Source: Rhodospirillaceae bacterium UBA6219
GTDB lineage: Bacteria; Pseudomonadota; Alphaproteobacteria; Rhodospirillales; Magnetospirillaceae
Assembly (NCBI GenBank): GCA_002435715.1
Contig: DISD01000045.1
Span: forward strand, 1 to 60,580
Direction: 5' to 3'
DNA length: 60,580 nucleotides
Shown in pieces: positions 42,097-50,720 of the stretch; position 1 is the first letter of the stretch; the number at the start of each line of letters is the position of its first letter. Both the position numbers and the translations under genes were made by a program. The notes under the pieces were generated by a model that worked only from the letters and a program-made list of their open reading frames with translations, was not told the DNA's origin and did not search any database.

Positions 42097-43551
42097 ATGC
42101 AATTCGGGGAAGTGCGGATCGACGAGGCCGAAGGCTTGATCCTGGCCCATTCCCTGCGCCTGGAACAACAGATGTTGAAGAAAGGCCGCGTGTTGTCGGC
42201 CGCCGACATCGGGCTGTTGAAGCAGGCCGGCATGAATTTCGTCACCGGTGCCCGTCTGGAAGACGGTGATCTGGATGAAAACCAAGCGGCACAAGCCGTC
42301 GCCGACGCCTTGGCCGGTCCCGGCGTGCAAAGCAACGGCGCCTTCGCCGGCCGTTGCAACCTGTTCGCCACCCAGGGCGGCGTGGTGGTCATCGACCGCG
42401 ACCGCCTGGACCGGCTGAATTTGGTGGACGAAGCGGTGACCGTGGCCACGGTGCCGCCCTTCGTCATCGCCCGGCCGCGCCAGATGATCGCCACCATCAA
42501 GATCATTCCCTTCGGCGTCAACCAGCATACGGTGGACGCCTGTACCGCCTTTGCCTCGACCGGTGGATCGCTGATCAGCGTCCATCCCATCAAGCCCATC
42601 AAGGCGGCGCTGATCCTGACCACCTTGCCCGGCATCCGCGACAAGACCCTGGCCGCCGCCGCCAACGTCACCCGCGCCCGGGTCGAGGCGCTGGGCGGCC
42701 AAATCAGCGCCGAGCATCGCTGCGCCCACGATATCGGGTCGCTGGAACGCACCCTGACCAAGGCCTTGGCCGGCGGCGTCAATCTGGTGCTGATCATCGG
42801 CGCCTCGGCCACCGTCGACCGCCGCGACGTCGCCCCCGCCGCCCTGGAAAAGGCCGGCGGCGCCATCGACCATTTCGGCATGCCGGTGGACCCGGGCAAT
42901 CTGCTGTTGCTGGGCCATGTGGGCGCCGTGCCGGTGGTCACCCTGCCCGGCTGCGCCCGGTCCCCCAAGCCCAACGGCCTGGATTGGGTGCTGGCCCGGC
43001 TGGCCGCCGACGTGCCGATCAAGCCCAAGGACATCATGCGCATGGGCGCCGGTGGCCTGCTGAAGGATTTGGGCGGCCATGCCTCGGGCGCCGCCTGGCC
43101 CGCCATCACCACCCCCAACGACCTGCCCCATGCCGCCGCCATCGTGCTGGCCGGCGACGGCGACGGGGCCCAAGCGGTGGAAACCGCCTTGGCGTCAGGT
43201 CTGGACCCCTTGGTGGTGGTGGCGTCCAGCGCCAGCGACGCGGCCGAGGAAAACCTGCCGCCTTGCGACATCCGTTTGTTGCGCGAGGACGCCAACCCCT
43301 TCGCCGCCGGCCTGGCGGCGCTGCCCGACGACGTGGACGCCGCCCTGGTCTTCGCCGAAGGCGCCGCCATCTCGGTGACCGATGTGGGTCACATGCTGAA
43401 GGCGCTGGACCCCGAAGAAGGCCGCGCCATCGTGACGGCGGGCGATTCCTGCCTGATCCATTCCAGTCATTTCGGCGCGACATCGCTGTCCCATCTGCTG
43501 ATGGATCACGCCGAACAGGTTCTGGACCTGCCTATTTCCGCCAATCCCTGA
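42097..43551 (+). CDS. Molybdopterin-binding protein with degenerate NTP-transferase half
   Basis: A 484-residue protein. Residues 1-330 resemble the MoeA/MogA-like molybdopterin-binding proteins of alphaproteobacteria (LAHSLRL near the N terminus, GGSLISVHPIKPIKAALILTT, LIIGASATVDRRDV, GHVGAVPVVTLPGCARSPKPNG). In relatives the C-terminal part is a MobA/MocA-type nucleotidyltransferase. Here residues 345-484 keep the outline (AAIVLAGDGDGAQAVETAL) but lack the LAAGxSxRMGxxK loop, so that half is probably inactive. AAAGGATG precedes the ATG. The last 20 bp overlap the convergent aminotransferase gene. Confidence 0.75.
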   Translation: MQFGEVRIDEAEGLILAHSLRLEQQMLKKGRVLSAADIGLLKQAGMNFVTGARLEDGDLDENQAAQAVADALAGPGVQSNGAFAGRCNLFATQGGVVVIDRDRLDRLNLVDEAVTVATVPPFVIARPRQMIATIKIIPFGVNQHTVDACTAFASTGGSLISVHPIKPIKAALILTTLPGIRDKTLAAAANVTRARVEALGGQISAEHRCAHDIGSLERTLTKALAGGVNLVLIIGASATVDRRDVAPAALEKAGGAIDHFGMPVDPGNLLLLGHVGAVPVVTLPGCARSPKPNGLDWVLARLAADVPIKPKDIMRMGAGGLLKDLGGHASGAAWPAITTPNDLPHAAAIVLAGDGDGAQAVETALASGLDPLVVVASSASDAAEENLPPCDIRLLREDANPFAAGLAALPDDVDAALVFAEGAAISVTDVGHMLKALDPEEGRAIVTAGDSCLIHSSHFGATSLSHLLMDHAEQVLDLPISANP

Positions 43552-44680
43552 GCCGACGGGCCGCCTTGACCATGTCCTCGGCCGAACCGGCGAAGGAAAA
43601 GCGCATGGTGTGGGCCCCGGCCAAGGGATCGAAATCAATGCCCGGCGTGGTCGCCACCCCGGTTTCGGCCAGCATGCGTCGGCAGAAATCGGCGCTGTCG
43701 TTGGTCAGATCGGCAATGTCGGCATAAAGATAGAACGCCCCGTCCGACGGCGCCAATTTGTGGAACCCGGCCTTGGGCAATTCGTTCAGCAAGATGTCGC
43801 GGTTGGTGGCGTAAGCGGCCACCCTTGCGTCCAATTCGTCATAGGCTTGGAACACCGCGCAGGCCGCCAATTGGCTGAGTGTCGGCGCCGAGATGAACAT
43901 GTTCTGCTGCAGGCATTCCACCGAACGGACCAAATCCTCGGGCAGGACCAGCCAGCCCAGGCGCCAGCCGGTCATGGCGTAATATTTCGAGAACGAGTTG
44001 ACGATCACCGCATGATCGCCTTGCCCGGCGGCTGATGCCGCCGCAGCGCCATAGGTGATGCCGTGGTAGATTTCGTCCGAGATCAGACGGATGCCCTGAA
44101 CCTCGCACCACGCCGACAGCGCCGCCACTTCGGTGGCGTTCAGCATGGAGCCGGTGGGGTTGGACGGCGACGCCACCACCACCCCGTCCAATCGGCCCTC
44201 GACCTTTTCCAACACCTCGACACTGAGCTGATAGCGCGACGCCGGCCCCACCGGGACCAGCACGCATTCGATGCCCAAGGCGGTCAGGATATTGCGATAG
44301 GCCGGATAACCGGGCGCCGCCACCGCCACCCGGTCGCCGGGTTCGAAAGCCGCCAAAAAGGCCAACAAGAAACCGGCAGACGATCCGGTGGTGACCGCGA
44401 TGCGCTCTGGGGCGACCGCGACCCCATGGGCATGGCGGTAATGGCCGGCGATGTTTTCACGCAATTCGGGCAGCCCGAAGGCTTCGGTATAGCCGATGGG
44501 ATCGGCCTTCAGCGCGGCCTGGGCGGCGTCCAACACCAAGGACGGCGCCTGCCCCGAGGGCTGGCCCACTTCCAGATGCACCACGTCGCCGCCTTCGGCC
44601 GCCCGCTGGTTGGCGGCCCGCATGACGTCCATGACGATGAAGGGCGATATGGCGCCCCGTCCCGCGACCTTGAACGCCAT
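43532..44680 (-). CDS. Class I/II PLP-dependent aminotransferase
   Basis: A 382-residue fold-type I aminotransferase, probably an aspartate-type or aromatic enzyme. It has VVHLEVGQPSG near the N terminus, VASPSNPTGSML, the PLP Asp/Tyr in LISDEIYHGITYG and the Schiff-base Lys in NSFSKYYAMTGWRLGW; Arg for the substrate carboxylate is in HTMRFSFAG. The ATG of MAFKVAG is used. Overlaps the 3' end of the convergent molybdopterin gene and lies 4 bp after the transpeptidase-like gene, so the two are one operon. Confidence 0.9.
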   Translation of the reverse strand: MAFKVAGRGAISPFIVMDVMRAANQRAAEGGDVVHLEVGQPSGQAPSLVLDAAQAALKADPIGYTEAFGLPELRENIAGHYRHAHGVAVAPERIAVTTGSSAGFLLAFLAAFEPGDRVAVAAPGYPAYRNILTALGIECVLVPVGPASRYQLSVEVLEKVEGRLDGVVVASPSNPTGSMLNATEVAALSAWCEVQGIRLISDEIYHGITYGAAAASAAGQGDHAVIVNSFSKYYAMTGWRLGWLVLPEDLVRSVECLQQNMFISAPTLSQLAACAVFQAYDELDARVAAYATNRDILLNELPKAGFHKLAPSDGAFYLYADIADLTNDSADFCRRMLAETGVATTPGIDFDPLAGAHTMRFSFAGSAEDMVKAARRLRDWRK

Positions 44681-44684
44681 CGGA

Positions 44685-46274
44685 TCAGTCCTTGCCCACC
44701 ACCACGGCCATGCCAAAGCCGCGCGGATCGGCGGCGACCTGACAGCGGGTGAAGCCCGGATAACCGGTACCGCATTTCAGCGCGTTGACCCGCGACGGCA
44801 TGGCCACCGCCTTGACCTGATGGCCGCGCTTGGTCAAAAGCTGCTCGTCCACCTTGCCTTCTTCGACGAAGGCGATGTCGGGATTGCCGGAATGATGCAC
44901 CCGACCGGCGGCCAAAGCCTCTTCCAGCGTGCCACCAGCCACTTGGGCGTCCAACACCACCTGGGTCATCGCGGTCGGCGCGGTGGCGCCACCGCTGGCG
45001 GCGGCGGCGAAACGCAGTTCCTGCACATGGGGATTGACCACCATCACCGGGCCGACGGCCGGCGGACCGCTGTTCACCCCCGGCGCGGCGGCCATGAAGA
45101 TGCCGGTTCCGGCCAACATGCGGCCGGTGCCGAACAAGCCATAGGTGGTGACGTTGCAGGCCACGCCGTTGCCGACGGCATCCAGCACCACGAAACCGGA
45201 CGCCGGCACCGAATCGGTGGGGCGATCGGCGGGGACCGGCTGATGCTTGTTGGAATCGTAGACATCCAACATGGTCGAGCCGTCGCTGGTGAAGAACGAG
45301 GTCTTGGCCGAGCCGTCGGCGTTCATCCACTGGCTGCGTTCGGCAAAGGCGCGGGCGGCGGTTTCCGCCAGCAGATGCGGTTTCTCGTCAGCGGAAACCT
45401 TTTCCCAGCGCGGCGCCAAGGCGGCCAACATGCGCGAGGCAACGGCCCCGGCCACCGCCGGCGGCTGGGGAAAATGCATGACTTCGTCGCCATATTTGAC
45501 CGTCAGGGCGGGACCGGCATTGGGCCGCATGTTGATCAAATCGGAGGTGGTCAGGCTGCCGCCGGCATTTTCCACCGATTGCACCAAGGCTTTGGCGAAG
45601 GCCCCGGTATAGAAGTCACCGGGCGAGCGGCGGATGCGGGAAATGGTGCCGGCCAGATCGTATTGTTCGAACAATTGGCCTTCGGCCAACGGGCGGCCGC
45701 CGGGGAAGAACACCTGTCGCGACACCGGATCGGCGGCCAGCAGCCGTTGGCCGATGGCCAGGTCGGCGGCGAAAGCGCGTGACACCGGGGTGCCCAGACG
45801 GGCCAGACGCTCGCCTTCGGCCAGCAAGCTTTCCCACCGAAATTTGCCATATTTGGCGTGTAGGGAATAAAAACCGCGCACCGCACCGGGCACGCCGGTG
45901 GCCAGACGGTTGCCGGCGGCGGTGCTGGCGGCGCGGGGCAGGAAGTCGATGGCTTCGGTGATCTGCTTTTTCTTGTCGTGGACCAGACAAACACCGCCAC
46001 CACCCAAGCTGGCAGTTGACGGCTGGGTCACTGCCAAGGTGAAATACAAAGCCACGGCGGCGTCGGCCGCGGTGCCGCCAGCGGACAGCACATCGCGGGC
46101 GACCACCACGGCCTGGGGTTCGTCGGCGGCCACCAGGCCGGCGAAACCTTGGACATATCCGACGCTGCCCACGGCACGCGGGTCACCACAACCGGCCAGC
46201 AAGGCCAAAAGGGCGGACCCGATGGCAAGGCGAAGAACGGACCGACCGACCGACGGAGTATGGCTTTTGCTCAC
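44685..46274 (-). CDS. Divergent gamma-glutamyltranspeptidase-like lipoprotein
   Basis: A roughly 529-residue Ntn-hydrolase-like protein of the gamma-glutamyltransferase family. The N terminus is a lipoprotein signal ending LLAGC. Family blocks are GGTAADAAVALYFTLAV, TASLGGGGVCLVHD and GTGIFMAAAP. The autoprocessing/nucleophile region reads VPASGFVVLDA where active enzymes have TTHFSVVDA, so the catalytic Thr seems replaced by Ser, and the substrate-binding Arg motif is altered. It may be inactive or have another substrate. GTG start at 46274 with AAAAGGAAC upstream. The 5' end overlaps the divergent protease gene by about 50 bp. Confidence 0.75.
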   Translation of the reverse strand: MSKSHTPSVGRSVLRLAIGSALLALLAGCGDPRAVGSVGYVQGFAGLVAADEPQAVVVARDVLSAGGTAADAAVALYFTLAVTQPSTASLGGGGVCLVHDKKKQITEAIDFLPRAASTAAGNRLATGVPGAVRGFYSLHAKYGKFRWESLLAEGERLARLGTPVSRAFAADLAIGQRLLAADPVSRQVFFPGGRPLAEGQLFEQYDLAGTISRIRRSPGDFYTGAFAKALVQSVENAGGSLTTSDLINMRPNAGPALTVKYGDEVMHFPQPPAVAGAVASRMLAALAPRWEKVSADEKPHLLAETAARAFAERSQWMNADGSAKTSFFTSDGSTMLDVYDSNKHQPVPADRPTDSVPASGFVVLDAVGNGVACNVTTYGLFGTGRMLAGTGIFMAAAPGVNSGPPAVGPVMVVNPHVQELRFAAAASGGATAPTAMTQVVLDAQVAGGTLEEALAAGRVHHSGNPDIAFVEEGKVDEQLLTKRGHQVKAVAMPSRVNALKCGTGYPGFTRCQVAADPRGFGMAVVVGKD

Positions 46275-47625
46275 GCGATTGTTCCTTTTGGCAACCCTGT
46301 TGCTGACCTTTACCACCACTGCCGGGCATGCCCAGCAACAGCAGAAACGCACCTTCATCCGTGATGCGGAGGTGGAAAATACCATTCACGCTTATTCCGC
46401 GCCACTCTTCCAGGCGGCCGGCATCGACCCCGATTCGGTTCGTCTGCATCTGATCGTCGACAATTCGCTGAACGCCTTCGTCGCCGGCGGCCTGCACATG
46501 TTTTTGCATACCGGCCTGCTGATCCGTTCGGAAAACGCCAATCAGTTGATCGGTGTCATGGCCCACGAGACCGGCCATATCGCCGGTGGCCATCTGGCGC
46601 GGCTGCGTGACGCCGCCGGCAATGCCGGCACCGAAGCCCTGGTGGCGACGCTGTTGGGCGCCGCCGTCGGCGTCGCCTCGGGTCGTGGCGACATCGGCGG
46701 GGCCATCGCCTTGGGCGGCCAGGAAATCGCCGTCAAGAACCTGCTGACCTACAGCCGTACCGAAGAATCCTCGGCCGATCAGGCGGCGGTCAAATTCCTC
46801 GACACCACCCACCAATCGGCCAAGGGGCTGCTGGAGTTCTTTGAAATCCTGGGCGACCAGGAATTGCTGGTGGCCACACGCCAAGACCCCTATGTGCGCA
46901 CCCACCCGCTGACCCGGGACCGTGTCGCCTTCATCCGCGATTACGTCAGCCGTTCGCCCTATGCCAACGCCCCCAGCCGCCCGGAATTCGCCGAGATGCA
47001 CCGCCGCATGCGGGCCAAGCTGTTCGCCTTTTTGGAACAGCCCGGCCGCACGCTGTTGCGTTACAAGGAAAACGACCCGGCCATCGAGGCCCGTTACGCC
47101 CGCGCCATCGCCTATTACCGCAAGCCCGAGTTGGACAAGGCCCTGCCGCTGATCGATGGGCTGATCGCCGAGCGCCCCAACGATCCTTATTTCCAGGAAC
47201 TGAAGGGCCAGATGCTGTTCGAAAACGGTCGCGGCACCGAATCCATCGCCCCTTATCGCCGTTCGGTGGAACTGGCCCCCGACAGCGCCCTGCTCAAAAT
47301 CGGCCTGGCCCAGGCTTTGATCGAGCAAGACGATCCCGGCATGCTGGAAGAAGCGCAAAAGCTGTTGTCCCTGGCCACCCATCAGGAACCGGACAACAAC
47401 GGGGCCTGGCGACTGTCCTCGGTGGCTTATGGACGGGCCGGCGACGAAGGCATGGCCGCCTATGCCATGGCCGAGCAAGCCCTGTTGGAAAACCGGGCCA
47501 CCGACGCCAATTATCTGGCCGGCAAGGCCGAGCGCCTGTTGCCCAAATCAGGACCGGTCTGGCTGCGCATCCAAGACATCAAGGAACAAACCAACCAAGG
47601 CAAACCCGAAGACAAGCGTCGATAG
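46222..47625 (+). CDS. BepA-like M48 metalloprotease with TPRs
   Basis: A roughly 467-residue periplasmic protease/chaperone of the BepA/YfgC type that controls outer-membrane protein assembly. It has a signal peptide (WLLLTRLFLLATLLLTFTTTAGHA) and the zinc motif HETGH in VMAHETGHIAGGH, with the third ligand Glu in EESSADQ. The C-terminal 200 residues are TPR repeats. The only ATG is 46222, inside the divergent transpeptidase-like gene's 5' end; a TTG near 46267 just before the signal core is an alternative. DsbA-family gene follows 73 bp later. Confidence 0.87.
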   Translation: MARRRTDRPTDGVWLLLTRLFLLATLLLTFTTTAGHAQQQQKRTFIRDAEVENTIHAYSAPLFQAAGIDPDSVRLHLIVDNSLNAFVAGGLHMFLHTGLLIRSENANQLIGVMAHETGHIAGGHLARLRDAAGNAGTEALVATLLGAAVGVASGRGDIGGAIALGGQEIAVKNLLTYSRTEESSADQAAVKFLDTTHQSAKGLLEFFEILGDQELLVATRQDPYVRTHPLTRDRVAFIRDYVSRSPYANAPSRPEFAEMHRRMRAKLFAFLEQPGRTLLRYKENDPAIEARYARAIAYYRKPELDKALPLIDGLIAERPNDPYFQELKGQMLFENGRGTESIAPYRRSVELAPDSALLKIGLAQALIEQDDPGMLEEAQKLLSLATHQEPDNNGAWRLSSVAYGRAGDEGMAAYAMAEQALLENRATDANYLAGKAERLLPKSGPVWLRIQDIKEQTNQGKPEDKRR

Positions 47626-47698
47626 AATTCGTCCCCTTGCCCATAACCCAGGCTTCGGCCAAAATGCCCCCGCTTTCGATTCTGGAGATTTTCCCCTG

Positions 47699-48481
47699 AT
47701 GATCCGCAACACTTTCGCCGCTGTCTTGCTGGCCTCGGCCGCCACCCTGGCCGCCCTGCCCGCCCAGGCTCAGGAAACCTTCGACGCCAAGCAGACCGAC
47801 GCTGTGCGCAAGATCGTGCGCGACTATCTGATGGAACACCCCGAGGTGATCGGCGAAGCCATCGAGGCGCTGCGTGAAAAGATGCGCGCCCAGGCGGAAA
47901 GCGAAGCCAAGAAGGCCATCGAATCCCGCAAGGACGAAATCTTCAGCGATGCCAACGACCCGGTTCTCGGCAATGCCAAGGGCGACGTGGTGGTGGTCGA
48001 GTTCTTCGACTACAACTGCCCCTATTGCAAGGTGGTGATGGACCCCATGCTGGAAGCCGCCAAGGCCGACGGCAAGGTCAAGGTGGTGTTCAAGGACATG
48101 CCCATCCTGTCCGAAGACAGCCTGACCGCCGCCCGTGTCGCCCTGGCCGCCAAGAAACTGGGCAAGTACGAAGACGCCCACCGTGCCATGATGAAGTTCC
48201 GCGGCAAGCTGGATGAAAAGACCATTTTCCGTCTGGTGGGCGAAGCCGGCCTGAACGTCGATCAGGTGAAGAAGGAAATGATGTCCCCCGAGATCGAAAA
48301 GCAGATCAAGAAGAACATCGAACTGGCCCATGCCCTGGACATCACCTCGACGCCGTCTTTCGTGGTCGCCGGCGCCGACGGCAAGGCGGCGCGCACCCTG
48401 TCGGGCGCCATCGAAGGCCCGGTGTTCAAGCAATTGTTCGACATCACCCGCAAGGGCGGCCGCCTGACCGGCGCCAACTGA
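47699..48481 (+). CDS. Periplasmic DsbA-family thiol oxidoreductase (ScsC/Com1-like)
   Basis: A 260-residue exported thioredoxin-fold protein. The signal peptide ends AALPAQAQ. A helical N-terminal extension (about 25-85) may mediate oligomerisation as in ScsC. The active site is CPYC in FFDYNCPYCKVV and the cis-Pro loop is in TSTPSFVV. It likely forms or isomerises disulfides in the periplasm. CTGGAGA lies upstream of the ATG. Ends in a strong terminator. Confidence 0.9.
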   Translation: MIRNTFAAVLLASAATLAALPAQAQETFDAKQTDAVRKIVRDYLMEHPEVIGEAIEALREKMRAQAESEAKKAIESRKDEIFSDANDPVLGNAKGDVVVVEFFDYNCPYCKVVMDPMLEAAKADGKVKVVFKDMPILSEDSLTAARVALAAKKLGKYEDAHRAMMKFRGKLDEKTIFRLVGEAGLNVDQVKKEMMSPEIEKQIKKNIELAHALDITSTPSFVVAGADGKAARTLSGAIEGPVFKQLFDITRKGGRLTGAN

Positions 48482-48496
48482 TCGGATGAGGCATTG

Positions 48497-48532
48497 AAAA
48501 AGGCGTCCGGAGCGATCCGGACGCCTTTTTTG
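48497..48532 (+). terminator. Rho-independent terminator after DsbA-family gene
   Basis: AAAAAGGCGTCCGG and CCGGACGCCTTTTT form a 14-bp stem with loop AGCGAT and a T-run, 15 bp after the stop. The A-rich left arm lets it also work for the convergent rpoH. Confidence 0.93.
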
Positions 48533-48546
48533 TTGGTAAAGTCAGC

Positions 48547-48580
48547 GGTTAAACCGCAGCCGGGGTTAAACCGCAGCCGG
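48547..48580 (-). repeat. 17-bp tandem duplication at the rpoH 3' end
   Basis: GGTTAAACCGCAGCCGG occurs twice in direct succession (48547-48563 and 48564-48580). The second copy contains the last rpoH codons and stop; the first copy repeats them just downstream. It is a simple tandem duplication that left the protein end intact. Confidence 0.85.
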
Positions 48581-49444
48581 AGCCGGCAGGAAACCGGCGG
48601 TGACGACGGCACGCACCTTTTCGAAGGCCTTGACCTCGATCTGACGGATGCGTTCACGGCTGACGCCGTAACGGGCCCCCAGTTCTTCCAAGGTCAGCGG
48701 ATCGTCGCGCAGACGGCGTTCGACGAAGATTTCACGTTCGCGATCGTTCAGGTGATCCAAGGCGCCAGCGATCAGCTTGCGGCCCTTGGACAATTCCTCG
48801 CGCTTGGCCAGACCGGTTTCCTGGTCGTCCACGTCGTCGGGCAGCAATTCGATGATCTCGGTGCCGCTTTCCCCCACCGGGGTGTTGAGCGACGAATCGC
48901 GACCGCCCATGCGGCGGTTCATGTTGACCACGTCGTTTTCGGAAACGTCCAGTTCCTTGGCGATGGCGGCCACGTCGGCGGGGGCCAATTCGGTCTGGTC
49001 CATCAGACGCAGCTTGGTCTTGACCTTGCGCAGGTTGAAGAACAGCTTCTTCTGCGCCGCCAAGGTGCCGATCTTGACCAGCGACCAGGAATTGAGCACG
49101 AATTCGTTCAAGGACGCCTTGATCCACCACATGGCATAAGTGGCCAGACGGAACCCGCGTTCGGGTTCGAACTTCTTCACCGCCCGCATCAGGCCCAGAT
49201 TGCCTTCGGAAATCAAATCGGCCATGGGCAGGCCGTAATGGCGGTATCCCATGGCGATCTTGGCCACCAGACGCAAATGGCTGGTGACCAATTGATGGGC
49301 GGCTTCGGTGTCTTCGTAATCGACCCAACGCTTGGCAAGCATGTATTCCTGTTCCGGTTCCAGCACCGGAAAGTCGCGGATTTCGCGCATATACTTGATC
49401 AAGCCGGTATCGTCGGCAGCGATGGCGGGCACACGGGCTCGCAT
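48566..49444 (-). CDS. rpoH: Heat-shock sigma factor RpoH (sigma-32)
   Basis: A 292-residue alternative sigma factor for heat-shock genes. The region 2 block SHLRLVAKIAMGYRHYGLP, the RpoH box QKKLFFNLRKVK and the region 4.2 HTH YGVSRERIRQIEVKAFEK are all intact. The start ATG (MRARVPA) follows AAGGAGG. A sigma-70 promoter lies about 100 bp upstream. Alphaproteobacteria often carry more than one rpoH; only this copy is in the window. Confidence 0.96.
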   Translation of the reverse strand: MRARVPAIAADDTGLIKYMREIRDFPVLEPEQEYMLAKRWVDYEDTEAAHQLVTSHLRLVAKIAMGYRHYGLPMADLISEGNLGLMRAVKKFEPERGFRLATYAMWWIKASLNEFVLNSWSLVKIGTLAAQKKLFFNLRKVKTKLRLMDQTELAPADVAAIAKELDVSENDVVNMNRRMGGRDSSLNTPVGESGTEIIELLPDDVDDQETGLAKREELSKGRKLIAGALDHLNDREREIFVERRLRDDPLTLEELGARYGVSRERIRQIEVKAFEKVRAVVTAGFLPAPAAV

Positions 49445-49537
49445 GGGCGGTCCTCCTTCAGAGCAACACGTCGGCCCACCTTCCAAGGTCGGGCCTTAGG
49501 GTCGGCAACCCCAATCGGGCATCGCCAACACACGAAC

Positions 49538-49566
49538 ATTATGACAACCTGGGTGATGCAGGTCAA
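49538..49566 (-). promoter_or_regulatory. Sigma-70-type promoter of rpoH
   Basis: On the minus strand TTGACC, a 17-bp spacer, and CATAAT match the -35 and -10 boxes closely. The start point would lie about 90 bp before the rpoH ATG, giving a leader long enough for thermosensitive folding. Confidence 0.6.
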
Positions 49567-49609
49567 TATCTCCGACCTTACAACTGTGTCATCTTGCCGG
49601 AGCCGTTCC

Positions 49610-50575
49610 ATGAGCAAACCCCGCTTGGTCGTCACCCGCCGCCTGCCACCCCAGGTCGAGGCCGAATTGGCTGAACATTTCGACCTGATGGTCAACGCCG
49701 AGGACAAGGTGCTGTCCCGCGACGCCATTCTGACCCGGCTTGCCGCCCATCGGGCCGACGCTCTGCTGATCACCCTGACCGAGCCGCTGGATGACGCGTT
49801 CTTCGCCGCCCTGCCCGACCATGTCCGGGTGATCTGCACCTATTCGGTGGGCACCAACCATATCGACATCGACGCCGCCCGCGCCAAGGGGGTGGCCCTG
49901 GCCTTCACCCCGGAAGCGGTGACCGAAGCCACCGCCGACGTGGCACTGTTGCTGTTGCTGGCGGCGTGCCGACGTGCCCACGAATTCCAGGCCACCTTGC
50001 GCCAGGGCCGCTGGGGGGCGTGGAACGCCTGGGAAAATCTGGGCTGGGACCCCGGTGGCCAAGTGCTGGGGCTGGTGGGCATGGGGCGCATCGGCCAAGC
50101 GGTGGCCCGCCGCGCCCGCGCCTTCGGCATGGACATCCATTATTTCCAGCGCAACCGGCTGAACCCAGCCTTGGAACAGGGCGCCACCTTTCATACCAGC
50201 TTGCAATCCCTGTTTCGGGCCAGCCGTTTCGTGTCGCTGCACACGCCGACGACCCCGCAAACCAAAGGCTTCATCAATGCCGAAAGCCTGTCCTGGCTGC
50301 CCCCGGGCGCCATTTTCATCAACACCGCGCGCGGCGACCAAGTGGACGACGACGCCCTGATCACCGCCCTGGGCAACGGCCGCTTGGCCGCTGCCGGGTT
50401 GGATGTTTTCGCCGGCGAACCCCATTTCGACCGCCGTTACCTGGATCTGCCCAACGCATACCTTCTGCCGCATATCGGAACGTCCACCGAGCAGACCCGC
50501 CTGCGCATGGGACGCGACGCCGCCGCCAACCTGTGCGCATTTTTCGATAACAGATCAATGCCTTGGGCTTTGTGA
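49610..50575 (+). CDS. D-2-hydroxyacid dehydrogenase (glyoxylate/hydroxypyruvate reductase type)
   Basis: A 321-residue D-isomer-specific 2-hydroxyacid dehydrogenase. It has the Rossmann motif GLVGMGRIGQAVARRA and the catalytic trio Arg (NTARGDQVDD), Glu (FAGEPHF) and His (LLPHIGTST). The YSVGTNHIDIDAA block is typical of glyoxylate reductases. It probably reduces glyoxylate or hydroxypyruvate. CCGGAG precedes the ATG. Divergent from rpoH. Confidence 0.9.
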   Translation: MSKPRLVVTRRLPPQVEAELAEHFDLMVNAEDKVLSRDAILTRLAAHRADALLITLTEPLDDAFFAALPDHVRVICTYSVGTNHIDIDAARAKGVALAFTPEAVTEATADVALLLLLAACRRAHEFQATLRQGRWGAWNAWENLGWDPGGQVLGLVGMGRIGQAVARRARAFGMDIHYFQRNRLNPALEQGATFHTSLQSLFRASRFVSLHTPTTPQTKGFINAESLSWLPPGAIFINTARGDQVDDDALITALGNGRLAAAGLDVFAGEPHFDRRYLDLPNAYLLPHIGTSTEQTRLRMGRDAAANLCAFFDNRSMPWAL

Positions 50576-50669
50576 TCAATGGAAAAATTTTTGTCGATTT
50601 GAAACAACCAAAGCGCATCTTCACTGGCACATTTCGTCACACCTATGGTACCACTATCAGAAAGGTCAT

Positions 50670-50720
50670 ATGCCTTTTGTGACTATCGAGCCAGTCGGAA
50701 GCCGCCGTGAACGAATGTAG
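50670..50720 (+). CDS. Possible 16-codon leader ORF before tetR
   Basis: A short ORF, MPFVTIEPVGSRRERM, starts at an ATG preceded by AGAAAGG. Its end overlaps the first codons of the TetR gene in another frame. It could couple translation to the GTG of tetR, or be chance. No conservation can be judged here. Confidence 0.25.
   Translation: MPFVTIEPVGSRRERM

Noticed and set aside
41433..43370. A 645-codon minus-strand frame that includes the Panacea-like gene
   Set aside because: The part beyond 41996 is antisense to the molybdopterin-binding gene and lacks protein-like character. The real start has a strong ribosome site at 41996.
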